A stretch of 64,000 bases of DNA from Mimachlamys varia (Eukaryota; Mollusca; Bivalvia; Pectinida; Pectinidae): positions 54,790,401-54,854,400 of the forward strand of contig OX392527.1 in NCBI GenBank assembly GCA_947623455.1, in the 5' to 3' direction. The position numbers and the translations under genes were made by a program. Positions 36,501 through 51,500 of this stretch are shown in pieces (position 1 is the first letter of the stretch; each line of letters begins with the position of its first letter). The notes beneath the pieces are model-generated. The model was given only the letters and a program-made list of their open reading frames with translations. It was not told the DNA's origin and ran no database searches.

Positions 36501-39500
36501 TAGCATTGATGTTGGGGTCTGGTCACGGCCCTTAGGGACCCAGTTTCTCAATTGAACTTGAAAACAGTTGAGAAAGGCACCCATTAACCAAACTTTAATT
36601 TATACAGATATGCCTCGAGGATTTGTCTTCAGGTCTGTCCTGTCCATGGGATCTTTTTGGAAAATATTTTACCATGATTACCTAGATACCAATGTATCCA
36701 GTTGGGTGATACAGGCCCTCTGGGCCTCTTGTTTTACAGAGTTACGGCCCTTTGACTTAGAAATATTCCGATAATTCAGTTTCTTTGCATTATCTCTGCA
36801 ACGTGTGCACATATTGTACTGAAATTTGGTATACATATACATCATAGTGATATCTACGCCAAGTCCCTGTAATTTGTTTAATTAATCATTGCATCTTTAT
36901 AGCTTGTGGGGCCAGTTGGGGACATGTATTGCTTCAGCAATACTCGATATGCTTGTTCAATATGATATCAATATAAAAAATGAAATTTTTTATGATAAAC
37001 ACTTTCTATTCTGCAGATGATCTCCAATGTGGATTACTCTAAAGTACATGTGAATTCTGACCTCAAAGTTAACATGACCTCAAAGAAATGTACAAGTGCC
37101 TGGACTTTCACCATAACTAGCAAGGTAATGAATAAGCATTAAGAAGTACAGAATGTTCCAAAAACATGTCCCGACTTTTCGACATTATAAAAACAGTAGA
37201 ACATTTATCATGATAATATGAGATACATTAGATTAAAGAGTATCATACAATTTTATTGGTTTGCTATTTTCAATAAAACTTTAGCAGTATTGCCACATTA
37301 ATGTAAAAAACTTCATGTAATCTCATTTTGATCAACCAAGCAGCATGTAATGTCTTTTTATGATGTGTTCAAGATGTCTTCCTTTTTATACGCTATAAAA
37401 AATGACGGGACGTATGATGGTTTGGCGTTGTGTCCGTCGTAAACTTTTATTTGTCCCATCTCCTCCTACAGTTTTCAACCGATTTCTCTCAAACTTTCTA
37501 GGCTTGACCACCATGACATGAAGTTGTGTTTTCCTGAACCACAATTTGATTCGCCAATACTTACTAGAGTTATGGCCCTTTGGGATGCAATTTGGGCATT
37601 ATGTAGAAAATGTCAGAACTTTTTTGTGTTTTCTTCAATTCCTCTAAAATTTGGTATGGTACTTCAAAAAGCTATAATAGGTAACATATATTATGGGTTT
37701 TGTTGAGTTATTTCAACTTTTTTGCGTAACAGCATTTCATAGTTAAATATTTGCATTATATAGAAAATGAATTTCTGTCGTAAACTGTTTTTTGTCTCGA
37801 GGTCTTCTCCTACTGTTTTCAACCGATATCATTCAAACTTGCTAGGCTTAATCATCATGACATGAAGTTGTGTTTTCCTGAATGACAGATTGATTTGACA
37901 ATATTAACTAGAGTTATGGCCCTTTGGAAGTTCGTATCTGATGCAATACGAGCATTATTCAGAAAACGTCAAAACTTTTTGTGTTTTCTTCAATTCCTCT
38001 AAAATTTGGTATGGTACTTTGAAAAACTATAATATTTAACATATATTTATGGATTTTTGTCTTGCTTCAAGTCCACTTTTCACAGTGTTATAATTATCCA
38101 GTTGCATTGAAAGTTGGTCACATTACTTAAACTACCATACTTAATAACTAACCTATATTTAAAAGAAATTATGGTACAGGTTTTGGGGCAAAAACATGGG
38201 AATTTTGAGAATTTGCATTAAAGTCCAGTGTTACTGATATCATATCGAATTGAAACTTAAAGTAGTTACTAATATCATCATACTGAACATCTAACTGAAA
38301 TTTGGAAGAAATTTATTTGCAGGTTCCGCTGTTTTGGGGTAAAAACATGGGAATTTTTAGAATTTGCGTTAAAGTCCACTGTTTATAGTTTCACTGATAT
38401 CAGATTCAATTAAAACTTACGGTTGTTGCTAATATTATCATACTGAATACCTTACTTATTCATATGTAATTAGTGTTGTGTTTTCCTGAATGACAGTTTG
38501 ATTTGACAATATTTGCTAGAGTTATGGCCCTTTTGAACTCAATATCTGATGCAATTTAGGTCATTATGTAGAAAATGTTAGAATATTTTTTGTGTTTCCA
38601 TACCATTATACTTCCAATAGGGTACCAGGGGCGTATCATGCCTCCTATTTTCCATTTGCAAAATAAAGTTTCACCACATCATTGTACACAGCCTTTTTCA
38701 AGTCTTTGTCATCCATCTTGGAAAAAACAGCTCATTATCTTATTTTGATGATTGTGACAATAACATCATAATAACAATTATGACACAGTCAATATTTTGT
38801 GTTCAGGTGGAAACAAATTATGAATACTTATTCTCTCAAATGCAATTAGCAGTTTGTAATTATCTTTTCAAGGGAAAAAGGTATGGTCATTCAAAGTGGG
38901 GACAATGTTTTTTGGAACACCCTGTCCAACAGTCACCATAGCTGTCAATTATTGTAGCAAACTAGATACACAAACTAGGTATGAACATAATCACCCAAAC
39001 AAAGTGATATTTCTGTCCCAATGAAAGGAACTATCTCATTAACAACATGCAATTTAATAAAATTAAAAAAATAAATAAAATAAACTAACATCTTTTGTTA
39101 GTTGTGGGTCCAATACCCTTGTGTTTTACATAAGCTGTGCTTCTGGCCTCTATAATTTTCAATCCATTGCTTTATATCTCAATATAGAAATAGTAAGAAA
39201 ATTGTTGTTGGATGTTGTTTTTAGGGCAATAAATTATTTTGTTTGATTCTTTAATTAAACTTGATATTAAACTTTCACTGTTTTCAGAGAAGTCTTCATA
39301 TTGTGGCTTTACTGGACGATACATACAGAACCTATTTTCATATTGCAAGTATATCTGTGGGGCCAAAGAAAACTCAGAAGTACCAGAACCTGGAAACACA
39401 CTGTCAGGAATGGGTGAATCCGGAGTATCACAACGTCATGCTAGGGGAATATGTATACAGAATCAAGGTACCTACCCAGACATCACACTAGAATCTTATC

Positions 39501-42500
39501 ATCAAAAGTCAAGATCGCTACATTCTCTTTATATCCCCCGCAACAAAGTTCAGGGGGGTATATTGAAATCATCCTGTACGTCCGTCCGACGATCCATCTG
39601 TCCGGAATATTTGTGTATCTAAAAGAGTGCTGAAACAATTTTTCTCAAACTTGGCATAAAGTTTTGCCCCTTTTAGTAAATATTCTGTTTGGGAATATTG
39701 TGTAAAGTACATCTAATAATAGTTATACGTCCCTATCATATATGGTTGTGCCCTTTCATTTTTTTTGTGAAATTTTGACTCAAAGGGCCAAGTGAGCTTA
39801 TGTGATGGTGCGGCGTCTTTCTTCCGTCCATCCGTCTGTCCTGCGTCCGTCAACTTTTTCCATTAAGCGATTTCTTCTGAAATACCGTCAGGCATAGAGA
39901 CCTCATATTTGACTGGTAGTTTCCTTAGATCAAGCCTAAAATTTTGCGAAAAGAAACGACCTTGACCCATATTCAAGGTCACAGGGGTTAAATCTATTTT
40001 AACCTTTAAACAACTTCTTCTAATAAACCAAAATCCCTAGAAGTATCATATTTGGCTGACAGGTTCCTAGGATGAAGCCTGACAAAGTTTGTGAAAAGAA
40101 ATGACCTTGACTTATATTCAAGGTCACAAGGGTCAAATCTGTTAAAACCTTCAAACAACTTCTTCTGAAATACCAAAAGCCCTAGAAGCATGATATTTGG
40201 CTGAAAGGTTCCTTGGATGAAGCCCGACAAAGTTTGTGAAAAGAAATGACCTTGACCTATATTCAAGGTCTCAAGGGTGAAATCTGTTAAAACATTTAAA
40301 CGACTTTTTCTGATTAACCAAAAGGTCTAGAGACATTATATTTGGCTGGAAGCTTCCTTGGATGAAGCCCGACAAAGTTTGCGAAAAGAAATGACCGTGA
40401 CCTATATTCAAGGTCACAAGGGTCAAATCTGTTAAAACCTTTAAACGACTTCTTCTGAAATACCAAAAGCCCTAGAAGCATGATATTTGGCTGAAAGGTT
40501 CCTTGTATGAAGCCCGGCAGTGAAAAGAAATAACCTTGACCTATATTCAAGGTCACAAGGGTCAAATCTGTTAAAACCTTTAAACGAAGTCTCCTGAATG
40601 TCAAAAGCCCTAGAAGCATGATATTTGGTTGAAAGGTTCCTTGGACGAAGCATGACAAAGTTTGCGAAAAGAAATGACCATGACCCATATTCAAGGTCAC
40701 AGGGGTCAAATCTGTTTAAACCTTTGAGCGACTTCTTCTGATAAACCCAAATGCCTAGAGACATGATATTTGGCTGGTAGCGTGCTGGGATGAAGCCAAA
40801 CAAAATTTGAAAATGAAAATGATGTTGTCTTACAAGGTCACAGGGGTAAAATATGTTTAAATCTTAACATGTTCTTCTAAATGTCTTACAGTAAAAGATT
40901 TTAAGGGACTTTAGGGTTACACTATAATATAAATCAGAGATTGATACCAGGTGAACGATGCAGGCACATTGAACCTCTTGTTTTTAATACCTCAAACTAG
41001 TTGGTTTTTGAAGTTCCTGGTTTCTGACAGGTGGAAAGGCATGTTGACAGGGGCTTTTATTTCTTGACAGAAACCATGTAGAATTTTTCCTAAATTCACA
41101 GGTGGTGTTTAAGACTGATATTTACGGGACTTTCCGTCAGACACTAGTTATGGACTACGGGTTCGATCCTGTACTCAGTCGAGAGCTCCAAGTGGAATCG
41201 GCCCCAATCACAGACACAGAGAAGGTGTTCAATGACTTCCTTCAAGGAGATCAGGGCAGATGGAAGAAAAACAACGTTCAGCTGCTGCCGTTTGAACCAA
41301 AGTAATTTTATCCTAGTTTAATTATCATTTCTGTCAACAGAGACATCTGTTTTCAGTTATTTTTAGGTCAACTGAGACGCCGGTCACCTGCGACTTAGTT
41401 GGAATAATAGCCAGGACATGATGGTGTGATATTGGGCAAATTTTGACTCTGGCCTACCCCCGGGGCAGTGGTGAGGGGCTCAAAAGGGTCAAATTGGCTA
41501 AAATTTCAACAATTTTCTTCTCCACACCCAGATATGCTGGAATTAAATACTATTCACCAATGGAATGGTCTTAGGGTGTTTTATCAAAATTGTGAATTTC
41601 AGGCCCCCAGATTTCAGGTTTTCTCCTGGGGAGGGGGTGAAGTTATATAGGAAAATGACAATTTTGGATATATTTTGTTATGCCATACCGTGGCGTCCGG
41701 AGTCCGTCAGTCTGTCAACAATCAACTTCTTCTTCTTAACCACTGATTGGAATTTAATCAAATTTGGTAGGAAGCATCCCTAGGTGGCTTGGACTCAAAT
41801 TTATACAAATGAAGGGGTCCATTTGGCTATATTCATATTAACGACTTCTTCTCTGGATCTAAGCAATGTGAAACATTCATATTTTAGTGGTAGTATCCCT
41901 AGGTGACTGTGATTCAAATTTATACAAATTATGGGGCTGACCCCCCAGGGGCCTGAGGGGCGGGACCTAAAGGGTCCATTTGGCTATATTCATATTAACA
42001 ACTTCTTCTCTGGATCTAAGCAATGTGAAACATTCATATTTCAGAAGTAGCATCCCTAGGTTACTGGGATTCAAATTTATACAAATGATGGGCTGACCCC
42101 CCAGGGGCCTGAGGGGCAGGGCCAAAAGGGGACCATTTGGCAATATTGATTTAACTTTAAAACGGTTGAGATCCCCACCCCAAAACTACATAGATTTGAC
42201 CCAAGGGTCTGCCACGCCCTAACAGACTTGACTCTTTAGTCATAACTTTTAAACTGTTGAGATCCCCACCCCAAAACTATATATAAAATTGCTGAGCTTA
42301 AAGAGATGATCACAAACATGATATTAGGTATGACTTTAGGGTCTACCATGCCCTTGTAGACATCCCATCCCAAAACTATACAGAAACAAACACAATCATG
42401 ATATTATCATTGATGTAAGGGTCTAGCCCAGCCCTAGGGACCTTGGTTCTCAGTTGAGCTTGAAAACAGTGAGTTGAGACACCCACCCAATAACCTATCT

Positions 42501-45500
42501 TTAATTTATACAGATATACAGATATACTTCAAGGATAATTCTTTGGGTCTGTCCCTGCCCATAGCATCTTTTTTAGAAATATTTTACCATGATTTCCTTG
42601 ATACAAATTTATCCAGGTGAGCAATACAGGCCCTCTGGGCCTCTTGTTCATTTTCAATTACAGATAATTGAAATTTGGTCGGAAAATAACCAGGAGATAA
42701 CGGTTTGACTTCGAAAGAATTTTGATATTGGCCTACATTTGGCCCGGGGCAGTGGGGAGGGGCTCAAAATTGTCAAAGTGGCTTAATTTCAACAATCTTC
42801 TTCTTTAGATGCAGATGTGCCCATTGGCCTCTTTTTCTTATGAACATTTTGTGGTGATATTATGAAGCAAAGTTGGTTGGAATTAAACAAGGAATTAGCT
42901 GACCAAAAATGGTCACCGGGTCAAAGGTCAAGGTCAAATTTTACATCTTTTTATTGATGAACATTTTGTTATGACATTGTGAAGCAAAGTTGGTTGGAAT
43001 TAAACAAGGAGTCAACTAATTGGAAGTCAAGGTCACTAGGTCAGATTTTATATCTTTTCACTGATGAACATTTTATTATGACATTATGAAGCAAAGTTGG
43101 TTGGAATTAAACAAGGAGGTAGCCGACCAAAAAACCAAGGTCAAAGGTCAAAGTCATATTGTATATCGTTTCACTGATGAACTTTTTGTTATGACATTAT
43201 GAAGCAAAGTTGTTTGGATTAAACAATGATTCAACTGACCAAAAGGCAAGGTAATTAGCTCAAATTTCAAGGTCAAATTTTATAGCTCTTTACTGATGAA
43301 TATTTTGGTACGACAATGTGAAGAAAGCTGATCAGAATTAAAACAAGGAGTTAACTGAACAAAACTGAACAAGATCACAGTCAAAGAGGTCAAGGTCACT
43401 GATTCAAAGATCAAGGAAATCATTTGTAACTTTCTTTTTTAAGAAGTCAGTTGAACAAAAATCAAAGTCACCGACTTTGATTGTTTGGTTCAAACCTCAA
43501 GGATCGATGATTTTGGGAGATGTATAGATATGTATGAGCAGGGCCCTTTTTAAGCTGTCAGTTTTCTAGCTCAAACTTTGTTTAAGTTAATGATAATTTC
43601 AGAATAAGGACACAACAACTAAAGTTATTGGTACTAGTTCTAGTACATCAAAACTCAGGTGACCGTTAAGGCCCATGGGCCTCTTGTTTCAGCTTCTTGG
43701 TTCTGTATTTGAATGATTATTTTCAAAAGTATGATAATATTTTAAGCTCTGGCCATACTGCGTTGGGAGATTTGACCTGGTGTGTGGGTACATGGTAAGG
43801 ATTGATAACTGTAGATAACAGTGACAGTGAGATTTGACCTGGTGTGTGGGTACATGGTAAGGATTGATAACTGTAGATAACAGTGACAGTGAGATTTGAC
43901 CTGGTGTGTGGGTACATGGTAAGGATTGATAACTGTAGATAACAGTGACAGTGAGATTTGACCTGCAGTGTGGGTACATGGTAAGGATTGATAACTGTAG
44001 ATAACAGTGACAGTGAGATTTGACCTGGTGTGTGGGTACATGGTAAGGATTGATAACTGTAGATAACAGTGACAGTGAGATTTGACCTGGTGTGTGGGTA
44101 CATGGTAAGGATTGATAACTGTAGATAACAGTGACAGTGAGATTTGACCTGGTGTGTGGGTACATGGTAAGGATTGATAACTGTAGATAACAGTGACAGT
44201 GAGATTTGACCTGGTGTTTGGGTACATGGTAAGGATTGATAACTGTAGATAACAGTGACAGTGAGATTTGACCTGGTGTGTGGGTACATGGTAAGGATTG
44301 ATAACTGTAGATAACAGTGACAGTGAGATTTGACCTGGTGTGTGGGTACATGGTAAGGATTGATAACTGTAGATAACAGTGACAGTGAGATTTGACCTGG
44401 TGTTTGGGTACATGGTAAGAATTGATAACTGTAGATAGCAGTGACAGTGAGATTTGACCTGGTGTGTGGGTACATGGTAAGGATTGATAACTGTAGATAG
44501 CAGTGACAGTGAGATTTGACCTGGTGTTTGGGTACATGGTAAGGATTGATAACTGTAGATAACAGTGACAGTGAGATTTGACCTGGTGTTTGGGTACATG
44601 GTAAGGATTGATAACTGTAGATAACAGTGACAGTGAGATTTGACCTGGTGTGTGGGTACATGGTAAGGATTGATAACTGTAGATAACAGTGACAGTGAGA
44701 TTTGACCTGGTGTGTGGGTACATGGTAAGGATTGATAACTGTAGATAACAATGACAGTGAGATTTGACCTGGTGTGTGGGTACATGGTAAGGATTGATAA
44801 CTGTAGATAACAGTGACAGTGAGATTGGACCTGGTGTGTGGGTACATGGTAAGGATTGATAACTGTAGATAACAGTGACAGTGAGATTTGACCTGGTGTG
44901 TGGGTACATGGTAAGGATTGATAACTGTAGATAACAATGACAGTGAGATTTGACCTGGTGTGTGGGTACATGGTAAGGATTGATAACTGTAGATAACAAT
45001 GACAGTGATATTTGACCTGGGGTGTGGGTACATGGTAAGGATTGATAACTGTAGATAACAGTGACAGTGAGATTTGACCTGGTGTGTGGGTACATGGTAA
45101 GGATTGATAACTGTAGATAACAGTGACAGTGAGATTTGACCTGGTGTGTGGGTACATGGTAAGGATTGATAACTGTAGATAACAGTGACAGTGAGATTTG
45201 ACCTGGTGTGTGGGTACATGGTAAGGATTGTGACTGTAGATAACAGTGACAGTGAGATTTGACCTGGTGTGTGGGTACATGGTAAGGATTGTGACTGTAG
45301 ATAACAGTGACAGTGAGATTTGACCTGGTGTGTGGGTACATGGTAAGGATTGATAACTAGATAACAATGACAGTGAGATTTGATGCTTTACAGATTTTGA
45401 CTACCAATAGACATTGTGTTTATAAGTCCATTTTGATCAAAGTGGGAGTGAGGACTGGTATATAATTAATTTTCCATTGATTGTATGCAGAATGTGGCTT

Positions 45501-48500
45501 TCTGATTGGTTGAGATTTTTTTTTCATACCTCCATGCAAAAAAACCAACAAAAATGGCGCAAAAAATGTGACGTCACGATACTGAAATTGACGTTGCGCA
45601 TTAATTTGTAAAAAGAAATCTGTTGTTAGATAAGTCAAAACATGAAGAGACAATCAGGATTTTGGATTTAATCTGAGGGTCTGCCTTGCCCTTGCAGACT
45701 TAAACTTAAACTTTGAAATGGTTGAGATCCCCACCCCAAAACTATATATATACAGTTGCTGGGCATAAAGAGACAAACACAATCATAATATTAACATTGA
45801 TGTCAGGGTCTGGCCACACCCCTAGGGACCTAATTTCTTAGTTGAACTTGAAAACAGTTGAGATACTCAGCCACTTACTAAACTTCTAGTTTATACAAAT
45901 ATGCTTCAAGGATTGGTCTTTCATTCTATCTCTGTCCTTGGGATATTTTTGGAATAATTACAACAATAACCTGGATATCAATGTATCCAGGTGAGCGATA
46001 CAGGCCCTCTAGGCCTCTTGTTTAGTTTCATAGGGAAATGAAAAATATTTTGCTTGCAAACTTTTCTAAAAATCTGCTATGTGGATTCATACAGTTTGCA
46101 AGCAAAAATTTTTTCATACCCCAATGAAACTAAAAAAAAATTGTCATCAATGCGTAAATGAAACTAAAAACAATTGTCATCAATGCTTAAATGTATTATG
46201 AACATTTTTAAGGTGAATTGTTCACTTTGTAGACCCATACCTAACACAGCCATAGAGGACATACTGCTGGCCAAATACTCCCTGCCTGATATTGAAAAGT
46301 TTCGTCTGGAGGACCACCTGATGCATGCACTGATGAAGGAAACATACCGCATCTGGATGCATGAAATGTTGTATGTGGAGGAGTGGTCACAACTGGACAG
46401 TATATCTAGGTAAGTCACATCGTATATAATGGTCACAACTGGACAGTATATCTAGGTAAGTCACATCGTATATAATGGTCATAACTGGACAGTATATCTA
46501 GGTAAGTCACATCGTATATAATGGTCACAACTGGACAGTATATCTAGGTAAGTCACATCGTATATAATGGTCACAACTGGACAGTATATCTAGGTAAGTC
46601 ACATCGTATATAATGGTCACAACTGGACAGTATATCTAGGTAAGTCACATCGTATATAATGGTCACAACTGGACAGTATATCTAGGTAAGTCACATCGTA
46701 TATAATGGTCACAACTGGACAGTATATCTAGGTAAGTCACATCGTATATAATGGTCATAACTGGACAGTATATCTAGGTAAGTCACATCGTATATAATGG
46801 TCATAACTGGACAGTATATCTAGGTAAGTCACATCGTATATAATGGTCACAACTGGACAGTATATCTAGGTAAGTCACATCGTATATAATGGTCACAACT
46901 GGACAGTATATCTAGGTAAGTCACATCGTATATAATGGTCATAACTGGACAGTATATCTAGGTAAGTCACATCGTATATAATGGTCACAACTGGACAGTA
47001 TATCTAGGCAAGTATAACAACATACCCTGTCTTTGGCATAAACACACATGCAAGCTTATACAGCAAACACGGCGACACATCTTTAAATGACGATAGCTGC
47101 TAATAGGACATTAAACAAAATAAAAACAAACAGAACAAATTTCGGTTTTATCATTGAAGGATATAACATTAATAAGGGCTATTATTTTCTATGTATCACC
47201 ATTAAAAATGTGATAAATTATGTATTACAGGTACAGCCTCAACACATCCCTACAGTTGGTGAACCGTTTCCTCTTGGTGCCAGGAATGATCTCAGGAGCC
47301 AAGTACGCCCAGGATGGAGAGCTTTTCGCTCGCATGGCGCTAGAAGACCGACTGTCAGAGGACTATGCCGGGGGTCGCCTCATCCTCAACTCCACCCTCG
47401 CCTGGCTTGCACCACAGAACCCGAACAAGAAAGAGGCCTCTACCAATCTACCTAAGGTAGGGCTACATAATATTCACAGATGTTTCAACCATAGTGCATT
47501 GTTTCTTGTGTCCAGTTTAATTTTCATTTCTAATCAATAGAGGTGTAACGATTCATGTTGCACCGATGTATCGAATCGCGGGACAGTGCATTGATGCATC
47601 GTTTGGCTTTGTTTGGTATCGTGATACTTGAAATGAGTTATCTCCCTTGCCGCGTTATGTAACCATCATGGCCGACAAGCAGGAAAAGGGGTTGAACAGA
47701 AACATGTTGCTACTCTAGCGACTTTCAAAGCCGCTTATTGGACTTATTTAAAACTTGATCAACCAAAATCAAGAGTGGTTTATGGGATACTGATAAAACG
47801 TCTGTATATAAATTGTAATGAAAGTGGGGTTGGGCTCAAGTATTCCGGGAATATGACTAAGACAACGCATTCACAACATCACGACAAAATTCCTACGACA
47901 TTGACGTCGATGCATGTTTATCAGGGATTTACCGGAAGCAAATTCCTGTGTATATTACTCTGGTCACATCTGTTAAAACCTTCAAACGACTTCTTCTGAA
48001 ATACCAAAAGCCCTAGAAGCATGATATTTGGTTGAAAGGTTCCTTAAATGAACCCCGATAAAGTTTGCGAAAAGAAAAGACCTTGACCTATATTTAAGGT
48101 CACAAGGGTCAAATCTGTGAAAACTTTCAAACGACTTCTTCTGAAATACTAACAGCCCTAAAAGCATGATATTTGGCTGAAAGGTTCCTCGGATGAAGCC
48201 CGACAAAGTTTGCGAAAAGAAATGACCTTGACCTGAATTCAAGGTCACATGGGTCAAATCTGTTAAAACATTTAAATGGCTTCTTCTGATTAACCAAAAG
48301 GCCTGGAGATATTATATTTGGCTGGTAGCTTCCTTGCATGAAACATGACAAAGTTTGCGAGAAAAAAAAAAAAATTGACCCATATTAAAGGTCACAGGGG
48401 TCAAATCTGTTAAAAGCTTCGAGCGACTTCTTCTGATAAACCCAAAGGCCTAGAGACATGATATTTGGCTGGTAGCTTCCTTGGATGATGCCAAACAAAA

Positions 48501-51500
48501 TTTGAAAATGAAAATGACGTTGTCTTACAAGGTCACGGGGGTAAAATCTGTTAAAATCTTAATATGTTCTTCTGAATGTTTTACAGTAAAAGATTTTAGG
48601 CGACTTTAGGGTTACACTATAATATAAGTCAGAGATTGATACCAGGTGAGCGATGCAGGCCCATTGGGCCTCTTGTTTCATATTCAGGTGGCCTTGATAT
48701 TAAATGAATTCATTATTTTTAGCTCACCTGGTCCGAAGGACCGAGGTGAGCTTATGTCATAACCGTGCGTCCGTCGTCTGTCCTTCCATCAACAATTGTT
48801 TAAACGACTTCTTCTCCATAACCACTGATAAGAAATCAACCTAATTTGGCAGGAAGCATCCTTAGGTGCCCAGGATTCAAAATTGTACTAATGGTGGGAC
48901 TTACCCCCTACGGGGCTGAAGGGCGGGGCCAAAAAGAAAATATTTTACCATGATTACCTAGATACCAATGTATCCAGGTGAGTGATACAGGCCCTCTGGG
49001 CCTCTTGTTTATCAGAGTCCTCTGTTTATTTGTTTTTAAAAGTAAGGTTAATGTCATCACTAATCAAGATTGTTCTAATCACCAACATGTAATAACAGTA
49101 ATAGACTGATGTGATTGCTGTATTGTAAACTGTTAGAAATCAAATTTAGCATTTGTTATTATGGAAACTGAATTTAATCATATATTTCATATTACACAGG
49201 AACCAGGCTTACAAAAAGATAATGATTACTCACTAGTTGTATAATCACTAATTCCATCAATAATCCATTAAAAATCTAAAGCGTAACAGTAACATTAAAT
49301 GATTATTTATGCATGAAGTTGAATGTTAAATATTTGGACTCCCATTTTTTCTTCGTGGACCCTCAAAATTCTTGGCTGGCAGTCCAATGGACTCCCAGTT
49401 TTGAAATGTGAGGTAAATCCCTGGTTAAAGGATTTGTGCAACGAAAAAAGAAAATTTTATATTTGGTAAAAGTCATGTTTTAAAACCATATTCGAACACC
49501 CAATCTTGCAAGCGTGGTCTGATTACTTTGTGGTGACACGATTATTAGGTCATTTTCACCGACCTCTAAATTATGCATATTTTGTGACCCAGAACGAGGC
49601 CACTCCCCCTATGACGTCATCTTAGTCCGGGAAAATCAAGCTATCGCCATATTACACTGTTTGCTTACATAAACCTTGTATATGCATAACGTGTAAAACA
49701 GAAAATATTGTTGTGATAGTTACATACTGATACATACATTACATACAATATACTTTTTAAAACGAAAGTCCATGCATACTTTTAGCTTGTATTGGCCAAA
49801 AAGGTGTTTTGTGGGACATTTGAATGCTAATTTCGTTCGTCATCCCAAAGAATATAGTAGTCAAGAGATCGACACCCTGTCGAAACATTACAAATCACGG
49901 GCGTGCCATTCACAGGGGGTTAGTGATCTAACACAAGCGTGACACTAATTAGTTGATTGGTCAGTGAATTCACCTTGATAAAACAGGTAGATGGTAACAT
50001 TTTACCTTTATACTGCTATATATACTGACATCATGCAGGACGACGAAACACGTACCAGAGTCATAAAAACGATACACACGTACACCAGGCAACCAACTTT
50101 ATATTTATACCAATTTGACGAAAAAAAACAGAATTAATGTTTATTTCCAAATTATTTTCGCATTTTACAGTACGTGTAAAATAGTATGTAATCGGGGCCT
50201 TATTTGTACTTCCATGTAGAAGATTCCGAAATAGGATGAAATGTAAATCCAACATTATTTTATGTAGTTTTATTTAGTGTTCAAATATATCACGGAATTG
50301 GATTAGATTTTGCTATCTAGGTCCGTGGTTGTATGTTTATATGTGGGTTATAGAAAGCAAATAACCGAATAATAACTTTTAATGAAATTCTTTATTTATT
50401 TTTATTTTTTTGTGGTGGTGGTGGTGGTTGGGGGGGGGGGTCGATCGGAACGTCCAGGGTGTCTATATCCGAGTTATAATAATAAACATTTTCTTAATAT
50501 AAGATATTACATAAATTCTTCAGCTTCATCTTTGCTAGTTACCTAATGCAAATAACCCCTGAGGTCATCACAGGTGTGAAATGACTTACCTGAGATATCA
50601 AAGGGATGCGCGGCGGCGGATAGATGTAACAAAGGCGATCGGTACATGCAATTATAATCTTATACATCTGGTCAATTAACACATTAGGAAAGGTATACAA
50701 TAGATTGACACCCTGTCAAATTATCTCAGATAATAATTAAATGTACATTGCGATGTACATCATTTCGCCCACTATACATATTTTTTGTATTCACTGGAAA
50801 AAATATGAGTTAGAAAAAAAAACGTCGCTGGTGCAATCGTTGCGATGGATAGGTAAAAACTGTCACCGACATGGAACTTAATAAAGAAGTGGTATTTCCT
50901 TCTTCAAATTCCCGAATTATCCCATGCAGAGATCGACACGGGAATACTATCGAAAGTCCGGTTTTTCTGAGGCAAATCTAAGATGGGAATGTTCCATACC
51001 ACAAATAAAATAATCACATCTTAAAATTGTTTGCATTTCTGAGCTGACAATGAAAATAAATGAAAATAAGTACTTTCGTATTAACATTTATCTACGGTGA
51101 TCCCAACCTTGTAATTTAATTCCGTAAAAAGACAGGATACATATTATTATACATGTTGTGAATTCCCTGTCATAATTGTACCGTGTTAATATAAACATGA
51201 TGTAATATATAATGTATACTTATGGGGTTCTTATTTCGTTGGTTGGTATTTAAACCGAATACATATAGAATTTACAATAGCATTTTTAGATAGTGAGATT
51301 GTATTTCCTGTTTTCGAGTCAAAGTAACATATATGCGTTGTGACAATGTTTTCTGTGCTGATGTCGCTTTCTCTGGTATGTCTACTTGTCCGTCTCTGAA
51401 AGCAACAAATAATTCTGTAGCTCTATAAACATGTTTTATTATGTGGATAAAATATCAAGGCAAACTCTAATGTTACCAACTTCATCACTATATGTATCTG

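Noticed and set aside
43689..45367. Three overlapping minus-strand open frames of 498-550 codons
   Set aside because: They are the 62-bp satellite read in its three frames. The repeated peptide ([15 protein letters not shown]) reflects the repeat and there is no non-repetitive coding part.
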